From positions 1-64,000 of IMG/VR virus record IMGVR_UViG_3300032770_000005: a DNA stretch of 64,000 bases; one strand, 5' to 3'. Below the pieces are notes generated by a model. It saw only the letters and a program-made list of their open reading frames with translations, did no database searches and had not been told where the DNA came from. Every line of letters starts with the position of its first letter. Within the stretch, counting starts at the first letter, position 1. Shown here in pieces: positions 1-8,789 of the stretch. The stretch is from a virus. The translations under genes and the position numbers were made by a program.

Positions 1-330
1 ACGGCCGGCGATCGGGGCACGGCCACGGCCGGCTACGCGGGCACGGCCACGGCCGGCGATCGGGGCACGGCCACGGCCGGCTACGCGGGCACGGCCACGG
101 CCGGCTACGCGGGCACGGCCACGGCCGGCTGCGCGGGCACGGCCACGGCCGGCGACTGGGGCACGGCCACGGCCGGCGACTGGGGCACGGCCACGGCCGG
201 CGACGCGGGCACGGCCACGGCCGGCGACTGGGGCACGGCCACGGCCGGCGATCGGGGCACGGCCACGGCCGGCTACGCGGGCACGGCCACGGCCGGCTGC
301 GCGGGCACGGCCACGGCCGGCGAGGGTGGC
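1..330 (+). repeat. 24-bp tandem repeat, in frame
   Basis: Fourteen units of 24 bp (the first cut by the window edge) share ACGGCCACGGCCGGC followed by a variable 9-bp part ending in GGC. Variants are GATCGG, TACGCG, TGCGCG, GACTGG and GACGCG. The period is a multiple of three and stays in the frame of the octapeptide-repeat CDS, so this is a coding repeat. Confidence 0.95.
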
Positions 331-474
331 ACACTGTCCGTGCGCTGGTGGGACGGCGACGCCTCGCGCTACCGCATCGCGAGCGCGGACGTCGGCGAGC
401 GCGAGGAGTGCAAGCCCGGCGTCGCGTACGTCGTGCGTGGCGGCAAGCTCGTGCGGAAGGACGGCCAACCGTGA
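1..474 (+). CDS. Octapeptide-repeat protein, C-terminal part
   Basis: Frame 1 is open from the window edge to TGA at 472-474, so the start lies upstream. Residues 1-110 are about 14 copies of an eight-residue unit TATAG[DYC][RWA]G (first copy partial). The last ~48 residues form a different domain beginning GGTLSVRWWDGDASRYRI and ending in a Lys/Arg-rich tail. The same layout, a long TATAGDRG-type repeat capped by a short R.R....G.KPG..Y domain, is familiar from bacterial and phage hypothetical proteins and probably forms an extended beta-solenoid. No enzymatic function can be given. The next gene's GTG overlaps the stop (GTGA). Confidence 0.8.
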   Translation, partial: TAGDRGTATAGYAGTATAGDRGTATAGYAGTATAGYAGTATAGCAGTATAGDWGTATAGDWGTATAGDAGTATAGDWGTATAGDRGTATAGYAGTATAGCAGTATAGEGGTLSVRWWDGDASRYRIASADVGEREECKPGVAYVVRGGKLVRKDGQP

Positions 475-629
475 CGCTGAAGGACCCGCGCACGACGCTG
501 GTCGCGGATCTCGCGGTCGACGCGATCGCGATCGACGATCTGCTCGACACCTACCGCAGCGCCGCGCGCGACGCGGGCCGACATCGTGACCGACCTCGAA
601 GGGGACTCAACGGTCTGGATCGTCCGTGA
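471..629 (+). CDS. Small protein, probably frameshifted
   Basis: GTG at 471 overlaps the previous stop. The first ~38 residues (VTLKDPRTTLVADLAVDAI...) look like a real protein, but the rest of this frame is Arg-rich and stops at 629. Removing one G from the GGG near 577-579 joins the frame to one that reads ADIVTDLEGDSTVWIVREE and stops at 699, overlapping the next gene. Either one base is an assembly error or the gene is broken. Function unknown. Confidence 0.5.
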   Translation: MTLKDPRTTLVADLAVDAIAIDDLLDTYRSAARDAGRHRDRPRRGLNGLDRP

Positions 630-685
630 AGAGATCGTCAAGTCATTCGCCTTCAAGGCGCAGCACCACGACGAAGGAGTCGACG

Positions 686-1012
686 ATGTTCGACGATGAC
701 GAGATCGAAGGTTGCGAGAACGAGGACGGCGACTGGGAGTCGTTGGGGCTCACGCCACTGGAGCGCGCGATCGAGCAGGAGCGCGAGATGCTCCGTACGA
801 TCCGCGATCAAGATCGCGAGATCCGCAAGCTGCGCAAGGAGCTTGCGAAGACGCTGACGCAGGCGGTGGCTGCGACGGAGCGCTCGTCGGCGATGCTGCT
901 GCACGCGGCGCTTGCCGGCGCGTTCACAAAGGAGTCCGTAGCTGCAATGCCCGAGGATCGTCCCGCCACCATGGGAGCGGCGCTCGCGGCCGCCGCGGCG
1001 CGCCGACGATGA
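686..1012 (+). CDS. Small acidic coiled-coil protein
   Basis: 108 aa. The ATG at 686 has an AAGGAG ribosome site at 673-678. The N-terminus is very acidic (FDDDEIEGCENEDGD), residues ~28-62 form a predicted coiled coil (EREMLRTIRDQDREIRKLRK), and the C-terminus is Ala-rich ending ARRR. Function not recognised. The stop overlaps the next ATG. Confidence 0.7.
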   Translation: MFDDDEIEGCENEDGDWESLGLTPLERAIEQEREMLRTIRDQDREIRKLRKELAKTLTQAVAATERSSAMLLHAALAGAFTKESVAAMPEDRPATMGAALAAAAARRR

Positions 1013-1434
1013 CCACGAAGCCGCGACGGCTCTCCGAGAAGACGGTGATCCGCATCCTCGCGGAGTACAACCTGCCACGACGCGTGCGCGATCACCTCGC
1101 CACGCTCGGCGATCTCGTGTGGACGAACCAACATCTCGACCGCACCGACGTGTTCTGGTGTTCCGCTTCCTATCGCGGCCTGGTCGTGCTCACGACGTGC
1201 GGGCCGCTCGGTGTCACCGTGTACGAAGACTGGATCGCGTGCGTCTTCGACGATGCCGACCTCGGGCACGCCGCCGTCGACGCCTCGATGCCGAGCGGCA
1301 AGTGGAACCATCACGCATTCGTCGGCTACTGCCATCGGCCCACCTCGCGCGACGAGATCATCCAGAAGCTCGACACCATGCTCGCGAACTTCAAGAGGCG
1401 CCTCGGGTGGATCACCGACCGGAGCGCCACGTGA
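1009..1434 (+). CDS. Hypothetical protein, 141 aa
   Basis: The start is set by the ATGA overlap with the preceding gene. The protein has mixed alpha/beta character (LGDLVWTNQHLDRTDVFWC, LVVLTTCGPLGVTVYEDW), three cysteines and no motif I recognise. It belongs to a run of translationally coupled genes from 471 to 3,817. Confidence 0.7.
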   Translation: MTTKPRRLSEKTVIRILAEYNLPRRVRDHLATLGDLVWTNQHLDRTDVFWCSASYRGLVVLTTCGPLGVTVYEDWIACVFDDADLGHAAVDASMPSGKWNHHAFVGYCHRPTSRDEIIQKLDTMLANFKRRLGWITDRSAT

Positions 1435-1676
1435 AGCCGCCGCGAAGCCCTACGACACCGTCATCGTCGCCCGCCCTCGACTTCGCTCGCGGCGCGCTGA
1501 CTGGCTTGCGCGCCCGGTACGGCAGCTGGCCGAAGGTCCGCGAGGCCGTCCGGCGTCTGGCGGCCGATCCCCACAGCCCGCTCCAGGGCCCCGACGTGTT
1601 CCTCCGCGACCTCGGGGCTTCGATCGGCTGGGAGAAGGTGCTGCGGCTGATCGCCGAGCTGGAGCAAGCGTCATGA
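1431..1676 (+). CDS. Hypothetical protein, 81 aa
   Basis: GTG at 1431 overlaps the previous stop (GTGA). A Pro/Ser-rich N-terminus is followed by a helical region (WPKVREAVRRLAADPHSP, IGWEKVLRLIAELEQ). No recognised family. Confidence 0.65.
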   Translation: MKPPRSPTTPSSSPALDFARGALTGLRARYGSWPKVREAVRRLAADPHSPLQGPDVFLRDLGASIGWEKVLRLIAELEQAS

Positions 1677-2140
1677 AGCGGCACGCGGCGATCATGGAGG
1701 CGCGCGACTTCCGGCACGCGCTGGGACTCCGCGGCTACAGCCTCAAGAACAGCCAGGACGGTGCGCACGAGCTGTACCACGCACTCACGTGCGGCCTTCC
1801 GCTGCACGGCGGTACGTGGTTCGAGCGCGAGTGCCTCAACTACGCAATCGAGCGCCGCTTCCCTGGCATCGAGCGCTGGTGGAACGAGGTGGAGGCCCGC
1901 GTGGTCGAGCGCCTCGTCTGCACGCGACTCGGAGCCGAGGACGAACTGCTCGGCTTCGACGAAGCGCTGTACCTCTCGCTCGACGAGGCGAAGCACTTCG
2001 GCGTTCCCTACGCCAGCTTCGCCAGCACACGCCGATACGCGATCACCTTCGGGACGTCCAAGCGCGCCCGCGCGGCGGTCGATCTCTTGCTCGCGTACGC
2101 AAAGCGCGAAGCGTCCATCGGAGCCTCGGACTGGACATGA
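1673..2140 (+). CDS. Hypothetical protein with HExxH-like motif
   Basis: 155 aa, ATGA overlap at the start. Residues 31-37 read AHELYHA, giving H32-E33-x-x-H36, the zinc-binding pattern of zincin metallopeptidases. A third ligand cannot be assigned and one HExxH can occur by chance, so protease function is only a suggestion. The rest is helical with several Trp/Tyr residues. Confidence 0.7.
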   Translation: MKRHAAIMEARDFRHALGLRGYSLKNSQDGAHELYHALTCGLPLHGGTWFERECLNYAIERRFPGIERWWNEVEARVVERLVCTRLGAEDELLGFDEALYLSLDEAKHFGVPYASFASTRRYAITFGTSKRARAAVDLLLAYAKREASIGASDWT

Positions 2141-2424
2141 AGCGCAAGCCGAACATGCACGAGCGTCGCGCGCTGATGTATCTGCGTCGCGGCAACATGA
2201 TCGGCGGCCGGACCGTCGAGGCGCTGGTGCGCGAGGCGGCGGACGCCATCGATCCCGAGGTCACCCACGGCATTCGCGGCCTCGGCGTCGCGCTGCCGGC
2301 GATGGCCTCGGCCCTCAGGCTTCTCTCGGAAGCGTACGCCGAGGCGGCCTCCGCGCTGGCCGTGCAGCAAGAGCGAGATGCGGCGCGAGCGCGAGCCAAG
2401 AACAGGAGCAGGAGCGAGCGATGA
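2137..2424 (+). CDS. Hypothetical protein, 95 aa
   Basis: The ATG at 2137 overlaps the preceding stop. The protein is basic at both ends and helical in the middle (TVEALVREAADAIDPEVTHG). No known domain was recognised. The stop overlaps the next ATG. Confidence 0.65.
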   Translation: MKRKPNMHERRALMYLRRGNMIGGRTVEALVREAADAIDPEVTHGIRGLGVALPAMASALRLLSEAYAEAASALAVQQERDAARARAKNRSRSER

Positions 2425-2633
2425 TCCACTACAGCGGCGATCGGATTCGTGTCACGCGCGGCACGCATGCAGGGGAGCGCGGCGTCATCGTCAGCGCCAA
2501 CCAGCGCAAGGTGCGCATCCTGCTCTTCAACGGCGAGCGCATCACGCTCACCAAGCTCCGCAGCGCGGGGCGCGACTCGTTCGTGAACATCTCCGGCGAG
2601 CGCGAGGCGCAGAACGCGCGAGGTGGACGGTGA
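2421..2633 (+). CDS. Small KOW-like protein
   Basis: 70 aa. The segment GDRIRVTRGTHAGERGVIVS resembles a KOW motif (RVxxGxxxGxxGxV), as in RNA- and ribosome-binding SH3-like barrels. This is a pattern-level call only. It starts by ATGA overlap. Confidence 0.6.
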   Translation: MIHYSGDRIRVTRGTHAGERGVIVSANQRKVRILLFNGERITLTKLRSAGRDSFVNISGEREAQNARGGR

Positions 2634-3817
2634 GCCCGACCAGCAAGACCGCGCCCAGCGAGGCCGCGCCGGCGCTCATCGCCGTGCAGCTCTGCATCGA
2701 GGCCCACATCCCCGTCATGCTCCGCGGAGGCTCGGGCTCGACGAAGAGCGCGACCGTCAAGGCGCTCGCTCGGGCGCTCGACCGGAAGCTCTGGACGATC
2801 TGCCTCTCGACCCGTGAGCCGCACGACCAGGGCGGCCTGCCTGCCGTCGTGACCAACCAGCTCGGCGAGAAGCGCCAGCAGCATCTACCGCCGCAGTGGG
2901 CGAGCGAGCTGTGCGAGGCCGGCGGCGGCATCGTGTTCTTCGACGAGATCACCGCGGCCTCCGCGCAGGTCATGAACAGCGCCCTGCGCGTGATTCAGGA
3001 CGGCATGGTCGGCGACAGCACTGCGCTCCCAGCAGCGACGTCGTTCGTGCTCGCGGGCAACACGCCTCAGACGAACGTGGGCACGATCGATCTGACGGCC
3101 GGCGTCGCCAATCGTAGCTGTCACGTGCGCTGGATGCCGCCGTACGCCAGCTGGCGGCGCGGCATGCTGACGGGCTTCGCTCCGCTCTCCATCACCCCAC
3201 TGCCGGCCACGTGGAAGGACGGCGTCCAGGCCATGCGCGAGCTGGTCATCGACTTCCTCGACGCCGAGCCGACCATGGCCTACGCGGAGCCCGAGGACCC
3301 CCAAGAACAGGGCCGCGCCTGGCCCTCGTATCGCACGTGGGAGCTGACGGCGACCGCGCTCGCGGCAGCGAAGGCAGCTGGGCACCAACCGACGGGCGTC
3401 GTGGCCCGGCTCTTGGTGGGAGGGCTCGTCGGCGAGGCCGCGCAGCGTGCCTTTGCGTCGTGGCTCACGAGGCCCGCGTTGCCGTCGCTCAGCTCGCTGT
3501 TCGCCGCGCCCCAAACGGTCGCGCTGCCGATGAAGCAGGACGAGCTGATCGCAACGCTGGCGATGGTCGCGGACGGCTGGCGCCCTCCGGAGGGCCAGCT
3601 CGGCGCCGTCGAGCAGCGCTACCAAGCGGCCTGGACGATCGTCGGCCGCGTGCTCTCCAGCAACCAGCCCGGGCTCGGCATCGCGGCTGCTCGCGCGCTC
3701 ATGGCCGAAGCGCCCGAAGCGCTCAACCGCAAGCCCGCCGGCGCCTACGCCGAGGGCCTCAAGCTCGCGGGCAAGCACCTCCGCCGCGCTGGCGTCGACC
3801 ACGGGCGCGCGCGATGA
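2630..3817 (+). CDS. MoxR/CbbQ-type AAA+ ATPase
   Basis: 395 aa, GTG start overlapping the previous stop. The Walker A loop is unusual: GGSGSTKS at residues 33-40 instead of GPPGTGKT, but K39 is kept. Walker B is IVFFDEI (D105, E106), followed by sensor-like VLAGNTP. The overall order matches MoxR-family ATPases, which remodel or activate partner proteins together with a VWA-domain protein. Such a partner lies 1.6 kb downstream (5376-6611). The long C-terminal half is helical. Substrate unknown. Confidence 0.8.
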   Translation: MSPTSKTAPSEAAPALIAVQLCIEAHIPVMLRGGSGSTKSATVKALARALDRKLWTICLSTREPHDQGGLPAVVTNQLGEKRQQHLPPQWASELCEAGGGIVFFDEITAASAQVMNSALRVIQDGMVGDSTALPAATSFVLAGNTPQTNVGTIDLTAGVANRSCHVRWMPPYASWRRGMLTGFAPLSITPLPATWKDGVQAMRELVIDFLDAEPTMAYAEPEDPQEQGRAWPSYRTWELTATALAAAKAAGHQPTGVVARLLVGGLVGEAAQRAFASWLTRPALPSLSSLFAAPQTVALPMKQDELIATLAMVADGWRPPEGQLGAVEQRYQAAWTIVGRVLSSNQPGLGIAAARALMAEAPEALNRKPAGAYAEGLKLAGKHLRRAGVDHGRAR

Positions 3818-3903
3818 CCTTCGTCGCGCTTGCGCTCCGCGTGCAACATACGCTACATACGCAACACACCGCGCACGGCGCGACACGAGAGGCCCGACGA
3901 TGA
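3814..3903 (+). CDS. Possible leader-like small ORF, 29 aa
   Basis: This ORF overlaps both neighbours by ATGA, which supports translation, but it is short and His/Thr-rich (HTLHTQHTAH). The DNA 3849-3869 is the exact reverse complement of 21 bases in the promoter at 35,920-35,940, so the stretch may instead be regulatory DNA. Confidence 0.35.
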   Translation: MTFVALALRVQHTLHTQHTAHGATREARR

Positions 3904-4193
3904 CGATCAGGAGCGATGCGCGGCGCGAGTATGAAGTCACGCTCCGCGACGGAGAACTGCGGGCCATCGTGGCGGTCGAGGGGCGCTGGGTCGCGGGCTC
4001 GATCGCGTACGGACCGCCAGAGAGCCCCGACGCGTGGGTCATGAGGGCGTGGCAGAGCTACGACGACGGGCACGAGGACGGCGTGAGGCAGGAGCGCAAG
4101 CTCGACCCCGACGCGCTCGACGAAGATGACCGGGAGGCGCTGCTCGACGAGGCGCTCATGAGGGACGAGGCAGTGCTCGCCGGCGCTCGATAG
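3900..4193 (+). CDS. Hypothetical acidic protein, 97 aa
   Basis: The ATG at 3900 overlaps the upstream small ORF. The N-terminal half is beta-like (YEVTLRDGELRAIVAVEG) and the C-terminal half is acidic and helical (DPDALDEDDREALLDEAL). Function unknown. Confidence 0.65.
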   Translation: MTIRSDARREYEVTLRDGELRAIVAVEGRWVAGSIAYGPPESPDAWVMRAWQSYDDGHEDGVRQERKLDPDALDEDDREALLDEALMRDEAVLAGAR

Positions 4194-4203
4194 GGAGACA
4201 GCC

Positions 4204-4730
4204 ATGACCGAACACGCTCAGATGGTTCAAGACCAGCGCAAGAAGATTCGGAAGGCGCTGGCCAAGGCGCTCGCCGAAGAGCCGACCTTCAAGGTCGAAG
4301 GCGAGTACATCAACGACGAGGTGAGGTGCGCGTTCTGCGCGGCCTCATCGTACTTCATCAGTGGTCGTGGTGATCGCATCGAGGTAGCGCCGCGTCGCCA
4401 CGGCACGTTCCGCCGTCGCGCCTGGCGACTGATGCTGGGGACCCCCGACGGGCTCAAGGCGGCGCTCGCCACGATTCCCAAGGTCATCGAAGCCGTCAAG
4501 AAGGGGCTCGCGACAACCGAGGAGCTGAGGGCCGACGCTCGTGCTGTGGACGCGGCCAACGGGAGGGCGCGGGCCACGTTCGCCGCGTACGGCATCGACG
4601 TGGAGGGCCTCGCCGCTGATGGTCCGCAGGTCCGCATCTACGGTGGCAGGGCGCGCGTGTCCTTCAACGCGTCCTACGACGATCCGGAGCAAGCGGCGAG
4701 GGTCTACGTCGCGCTTCGGGAGGCGCTGCG

Positions 4731-4734
<4 letters not shown>
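4204..4734 (+). CDS. Hypothetical protein, 176 aa
   Basis: ATG at 4204 follows a GGGAGA ribosome site. There is one CxxC (CAFC) near residue 43, a helical middle (LKAALATIPKVIEAVKKGL) and a C-terminal domain beginning VRIYGGRARVSFNASYDD. No recognised family. The stop overlaps the next ATG. Confidence 0.7.
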
Positions 4735-5348
<614 letters not shown>

Positions 5349-5375
5349 CGACGCATCTCCGGCAGGACGAACGCG

Positions 5376-6611
5376 ATGTCTGAAGATCTGCTCGCCAAGT
5401 TCGAGGAGGCGCGATCGCGGCTCACGTTCGCACGACCGTACTTCACGGCCGCTGCGTACAAGCTGAAGCTGATCGTCACGCCCGAGGCTGCGAGCCTGCA
5501 CGTGGACACGTACGGCCGGCTGTACGCGGCGCCGGGCTGGCTCGCGCGGTACGACGTGGGCGTCGTCGCGACGGGCATCGCGCACGAGCTGCATCACATC
5601 CTGCGAGACCACGCGGGCCGCGGGAAGACCATCGGCGTAGTGCCGGCCACGCGGGCCGCATGGAACGAAGCATGCGACTGCGAGATCAACCCCGGCCTCA
5701 TGGACGACTGCGTCGGCCAGCAGCCCGTCCTGCCCGTGCTCCCGCCCGAGTGGTGTCTCCGGCCCGAGCAGTTCGGCATGGAGGTGGGGTCCGTCGCCGA
5801 GCGGTACTTCTCCGAGCGAGTGCGGCAGCGCGCGATGAGCATGGACCGTGGCGAAGAGCGCGGACGCACGGCGGACGGCTGCGGCTCCGGGGCCACCGGG
5901 GTCGAGGCGCCGTGGGAGGTCGCGCAGAGCGCGGCCGAGGGCCTTGATGACGCTCAGCTCTGGCAGCTGCGGCGCGACACTGCGCAGGCTGTGATCGAGC
6001 ACACTGCGCGAGGCTCTGTGCCCGGAAGCCTCGTCGACTGGGCAACGGACCTGCTGCGGCCGAAGCAAGTGCCGTGGGACCGGATGCTCGGATCGCTGAT
6101 GCGGCGTGGGGTCCAGCAGGGCGGCAGTGTGCTGCACTCTAGCTACTCGCGCCTCTCGCGGCGGCAAGACGTCTACGGCGAGCTGCTCATGCCGAGCTAC
6201 AGGCGGGTGTCGCCGACGATGGCGTTCGTCCGAGACACCTCGGAGAGCATGCAGCACGTCACCGCGCTCGTGCGTGGAGTGGTCGAGCAAGTCTGCGCCC
6301 ACACGGGCAGCGCGCTGACGCTCATCGACGTGGACGTGGAGGTTCAGGAGGTCCGGCAGGTCTCGTCTGGGCGCATCGCCGCTCACGGCGGCGGCGGGAC
6401 GGACATGCGCGTAGGCATCGAGCGAGCCTTCGCTCATCCTCGCCCGGTGGACGTCGCCATCGTGTGCACCGACTGCGACACGCCTTGGCCGGCGCGACGG
6501 CCTCGCGGTCACGTGATCGTAGCGGCTGTCGGAGCCGCGGATGCCTACCTCGACATGGTGCCGAGCTGGGCGCAGGTGGTGCGGGTCGAACAAGCAGGAG
6601 AAGCTCTGTGA
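5376..6611 (+). CDS. DUF2201-type metallopeptidase/VWA protein
   Basis: 411 aa. The N-terminal domain has a zincin motif HELHH (residues 70-74) followed by N.AC.. (WNEACDCEIN), typical of putative metallopeptidase domains. The C-terminal third is von Willebrand A-like: MIDAS DTSES at 287-291, GGGGTDM and a late DCDTPW. This pairing matches the DUF2201/VWA family, which works with MoxR-type ATPases, here encoded at 2630-3817. The ATPase/VWA pair is likely a chaperone or activation module. Confidence 0.85.
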   Translation: MSEDLLAKFEEARSRLTFARPYFTAAAYKLKLIVTPEAASLHVDTYGRLYAAPGWLARYDVGVVATGIAHELHHILRDHAGRGKTIGVVPATRAAWNEACDCEINPGLMDDCVGQQPVLPVLPPEWCLRPEQFGMEVGSVAERYFSERVRQRAMSMDRGEERGRTADGCGSGATGVEAPWEVAQSAAEGLDDAQLWQLRRDTAQAVIEHTARGSVPGSLVDWATDLLRPKQVPWDRMLGSLMRRGVQQGGSVLHSSYSRLSRRQDVYGELLMPSYRRVSPTMAFVRDTSESMQHVTALVRGVVEQVCAHTGSALTLIDVDVEVQEVRQVSSGRIAAHGGGGTDMRVGIERAFAHPRPVDVAIVCTDCDTPWPARRPRGHVIVAAVGAADAYLDMVPSWAQVVRVEQAGEAL

Positions 6612-7063
6612 AGAAGAAGAACGAGATGGCCGGTGATTCCTTCGACGAGATCCACGAGAAGCGGATGGCTGCGGCGCACCGCCTCTCCGGCGCCGAGTGC
6701 GAGGTCGACCGCCTCAAGAAGCGTCGGGAGGTCGCGGAAGCGGAGATGAAGCGGACGAACACGCTCGTGCGCGAACTGCGGGCTCAGATCCGCCATCTGA
6801 GCGCCTGCGCGCTGTCAGCGCCCCTCGACGAGCGAGAGGCCGCTCTCATGCTGCTGTCGTCGGCCGAGCGGCAGGAGCCCGAGCTGGCGCTGGAGATGCA
6901 CCGAGCGCAGACGGAGGGCGGAACGGCGGCGGCGCTGCTGCGCCGTGCCGAGGGCGAGCTGGAGGTCGCTGCGAAGCAGTACCGAGCGCTCCTGTCGCGG
7001 CCCGAAGACGACGCGGAAACCGACAGCGTGCAGGCCGAGGCGCAGGTCGAGGTGCAGTCGTGA
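6608..7063 (+). CDS. Coiled-coil protein, 151 aa
   Basis: GTG at 6608 overlaps the previous stop. Predicted coiled coil over most of its length (SGAECEVDRLKKRREVAEAE, EMHRAQTEGGTAAALLRRAE). Function unknown. Confidence 0.7.
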   Translation: MKKKNEMAGDSFDEIHEKRMAAAHRLSGAECEVDRLKKRREVAEAEMKRTNTLVRELRAQIRHLSACALSAPLDEREAALMLLSSAERQEPELALEMHRAQTEGGTAAALLRRAEGELEVAAKQYRALLSRPEDDAETDSVQAEAQVEVQS

Positions 7064-7728
7064 AGAGCCTGGCCAAGAGCAAGATCTGCTGCGGCACGAC
7101 GCGCCACACGGTCGAGCTGTTCGCGGACGGTTCGCTGACGTGCGAGTGCGGCACGGCGGGGCTCGACCATGGCGCGGCGATCGCCGGCACGCTGGCGCTC
7201 GGTGGCGCTGGCGGCGTGCGCGGCTGCGCGGGGCTCGCGGCACTCGTGCACGGTGCGCCCGCGCTCGCGCGAGAGGTCTGCGGAGCGAAGGAGCCGGCGT
7301 ACGGCAGCTGGCGTCCGCTCGTCGAGGCGTACCGGACCAACCCGGTGTTCGTGGCAGCGATCGCGCTCGCCGCCGCTGCGCGCGAGCCGGTCCACGAGCG
7401 CATCCGGGACGCGACGCGGCAGGTGAGCTTCGGGCACGGGCTCAGCCAGCGCGCGTTCGAGCGACGGCACCTCCGCTTCATGTGGGACGTCACGCCGAGC
7501 GAGCTGAATCGCTTCGTCGTCGCCTCGTTCGCCGACGATCGCTGGGACATCCCGTACACGCCCGACTGGCTCAGCTCGGTGACCGAGCCGGTCGTGGACG
7601 GCCGGTTCGTCTGCGGGCGCGGCGAGGACGGCACGCTCTTCGTCATCACCCAGCATCCCGACGGCGAGGCCTGGTGGGTCATGCCGCATCGGCTCGTCGA
7701 CGGGCGGCTGGTGGAGGCGGCTGCATGA
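7060..7728 (+). CDS. Hypothetical protein, 222 aa
   Basis: GTG at 7060 overlaps the previous stop. The N-terminus has CC...CEC cysteines (KICCGTTRH, LTCECGTAG), perhaps a small metal site, followed by a Gly/Ala-rich segment. The C-terminal half is Trp-rich and globular. No family recognised. Confidence 0.65.
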   Translation: MKSLAKSKICCGTTRHTVELFADGSLTCECGTAGLDHGAAIAGTLALGGAGGVRGCAGLAALVHGAPALAREVCGAKEPAYGSWRPLVEAYRTNPVFVAAIALAAAAREPVHERIRDATRQVSFGHGLSQRAFERRHLRFMWDVTPSELNRFVVASFADDRWDIPYTPDWLSSVTEPVVDGRFVCGRGEDGTLFVITQHPDGEAWWVMPHRLVDGRLVEAAA

Positions 7729-8150
7729 TCCCCGTCGAACGCCTGGACGCTCTCGATGTTGCTATCAAGCGCGATGAGGTGCTGCGGGGCGCATGGGCTC
7801 GCAAGCGCAACGGGCGCCAGCTGGCGTGCCTGCTCGGGCACATCTCGCCTGAGGCTGCCGCAGCGAAGGATGCGAGCGCATGCCCGGCCGAGACGCTCGA
7901 CCCGTGGTTGGCGCACCTGCTGCCGTACATCGACGACGCATGCTCACGCCGTCGTCGCTACGAGTTCCTGCGACGCACAGCGGCGGTGCTGCGGCGCTGG
8001 CACCAGCTGCCTGCCGGAGTGCGCCGGCGACTCGACTACGAGTGCCGCGCGATTGCGGTACGTGAGTCGCGGCTAGTTTCCGCTGCCGACCGGGTCATCA
8101 ACCAGATGCTCACCGCCATGGAGCGCGAATGCGCGAAGGTGACGACATGA
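7725..8150 (+). CDS. MIPxERLDALD family protein, copy 1 (short)
   Basis: 141 aa; starts MIPVERLDALDVAIKRDEVL. One of seven paralogues in the window. Conserved blocks are GRQLACLLGHISPEA, ACPAETLDPWLAHLL, FLRRTAAVLRRW, RRLDYECRAIAVRE and a C-terminal ADRVINQMLTAMERECAKV. This copy lacks the Ala-rich middle part found in the others. The fold is probably all-helical. Function unknown; it directly precedes copy 2 (ATGA overlap) and the Cas12m-like gene. Confidence 0.8.
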   Translation: MIPVERLDALDVAIKRDEVLRGAWARKRNGRQLACLLGHISPEAAAAKDASACPAETLDPWLAHLLPYIDDACSRRRRYEFLRRTAAVLRRWHQLPAGVRRRLDYECRAIAVRESRLVSAADRVINQMLTAMERECAKVTT

Positions 8151-8788
8151 TCCCGGTCGAACGCCTCGATGCTCTGGACCGTGCGATCGAGCACGGGCAG
8201 GTTCTGCGCCACGAGTGGGCCCTGCTCGGGCACATCTCGCCGGAGGCTGCCGCAGCGAAGGATCCGTTCGCGTGCCCAGCCGAGACGCTCGATGCGTGGT
8301 TCGCGCAGCTGCTGCTGTTCATCGACGACAGATGCTCGCTCGAACGTCGCTACGAGTTCCTGCGCCGTGTGGCGGTCGTGCTGCGCCAATGGGACAGCCT
8401 CCCGTCGGAGGTCAGGTCGCGTCTCGACTACGAGTGCCGCGCGATTGCGGTACGTGAGGCTAGACAGCACATCCCAGCGAGCGAGGAGCCGTCGCTCGCG
8501 GCGCTCGACGTCGTGCTCGCGCTACTCGATCGGGCGAGCACGAGCGGTGAAATCAGCGAGCAGGAGTGGTTGGCGGCGGGACGGGCGGCGTGGTGGCCAT
8601 GGTTGGCGGCCTCGTTCGCGAAGGAGTGGGCGGCGGTGGGGGCGACGACGTGGGCGGCGCGGGCAACGGGGCGAGCGGCGGCGGCGGCACGAGCATCCGA
8701 GGAGGCCGCAGCGTCCGCCGATCGCATGATCGACGCGATGCTCACCGCCATGGAGCGCGAGTGCGCGAAGGTGGCAGCCGGCCGATAG
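8147..8788 (+). CDS. MIPxERLDALD family protein, copy 2
   Basis: 213 aa. It has all family blocks plus a variable Ala/Trp-rich middle (EWLAAGRAAWWPWLAASFAK) before SADRMIDAMLTAMERECAKV. The segment between residues ~25 and 32 is shorter than in the other copies. It ends one base before the Cas12m-like effector, so the two are almost certainly co-transcribed. Confidence 0.8.
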   Translation: MIPVERLDALDRAIEHGQVLRHEWALLGHISPEAAAAKDPFACPAETLDAWFAQLLLFIDDRCSLERRYEFLRRVAVVLRQWDSLPSEVRSRLDYECRAIAVREARQHIPASEEPSLAALDVVLALLDRASTSGEISEQEWLAAGRAAWWPWLAASFAKEWAAVGATTWAARATGRAAAAARASEEAAASADRMIDAMLTAMERECAKVAAGR

Positions 8789-8789
8789 C

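Noticed and set aside
1-330. Short-period repeats at the window start as a CRISPR array
   Set aside because: The 24-bp period is in frame with a coding sequence, has no spacers and encodes a known style of octapeptide repeat.
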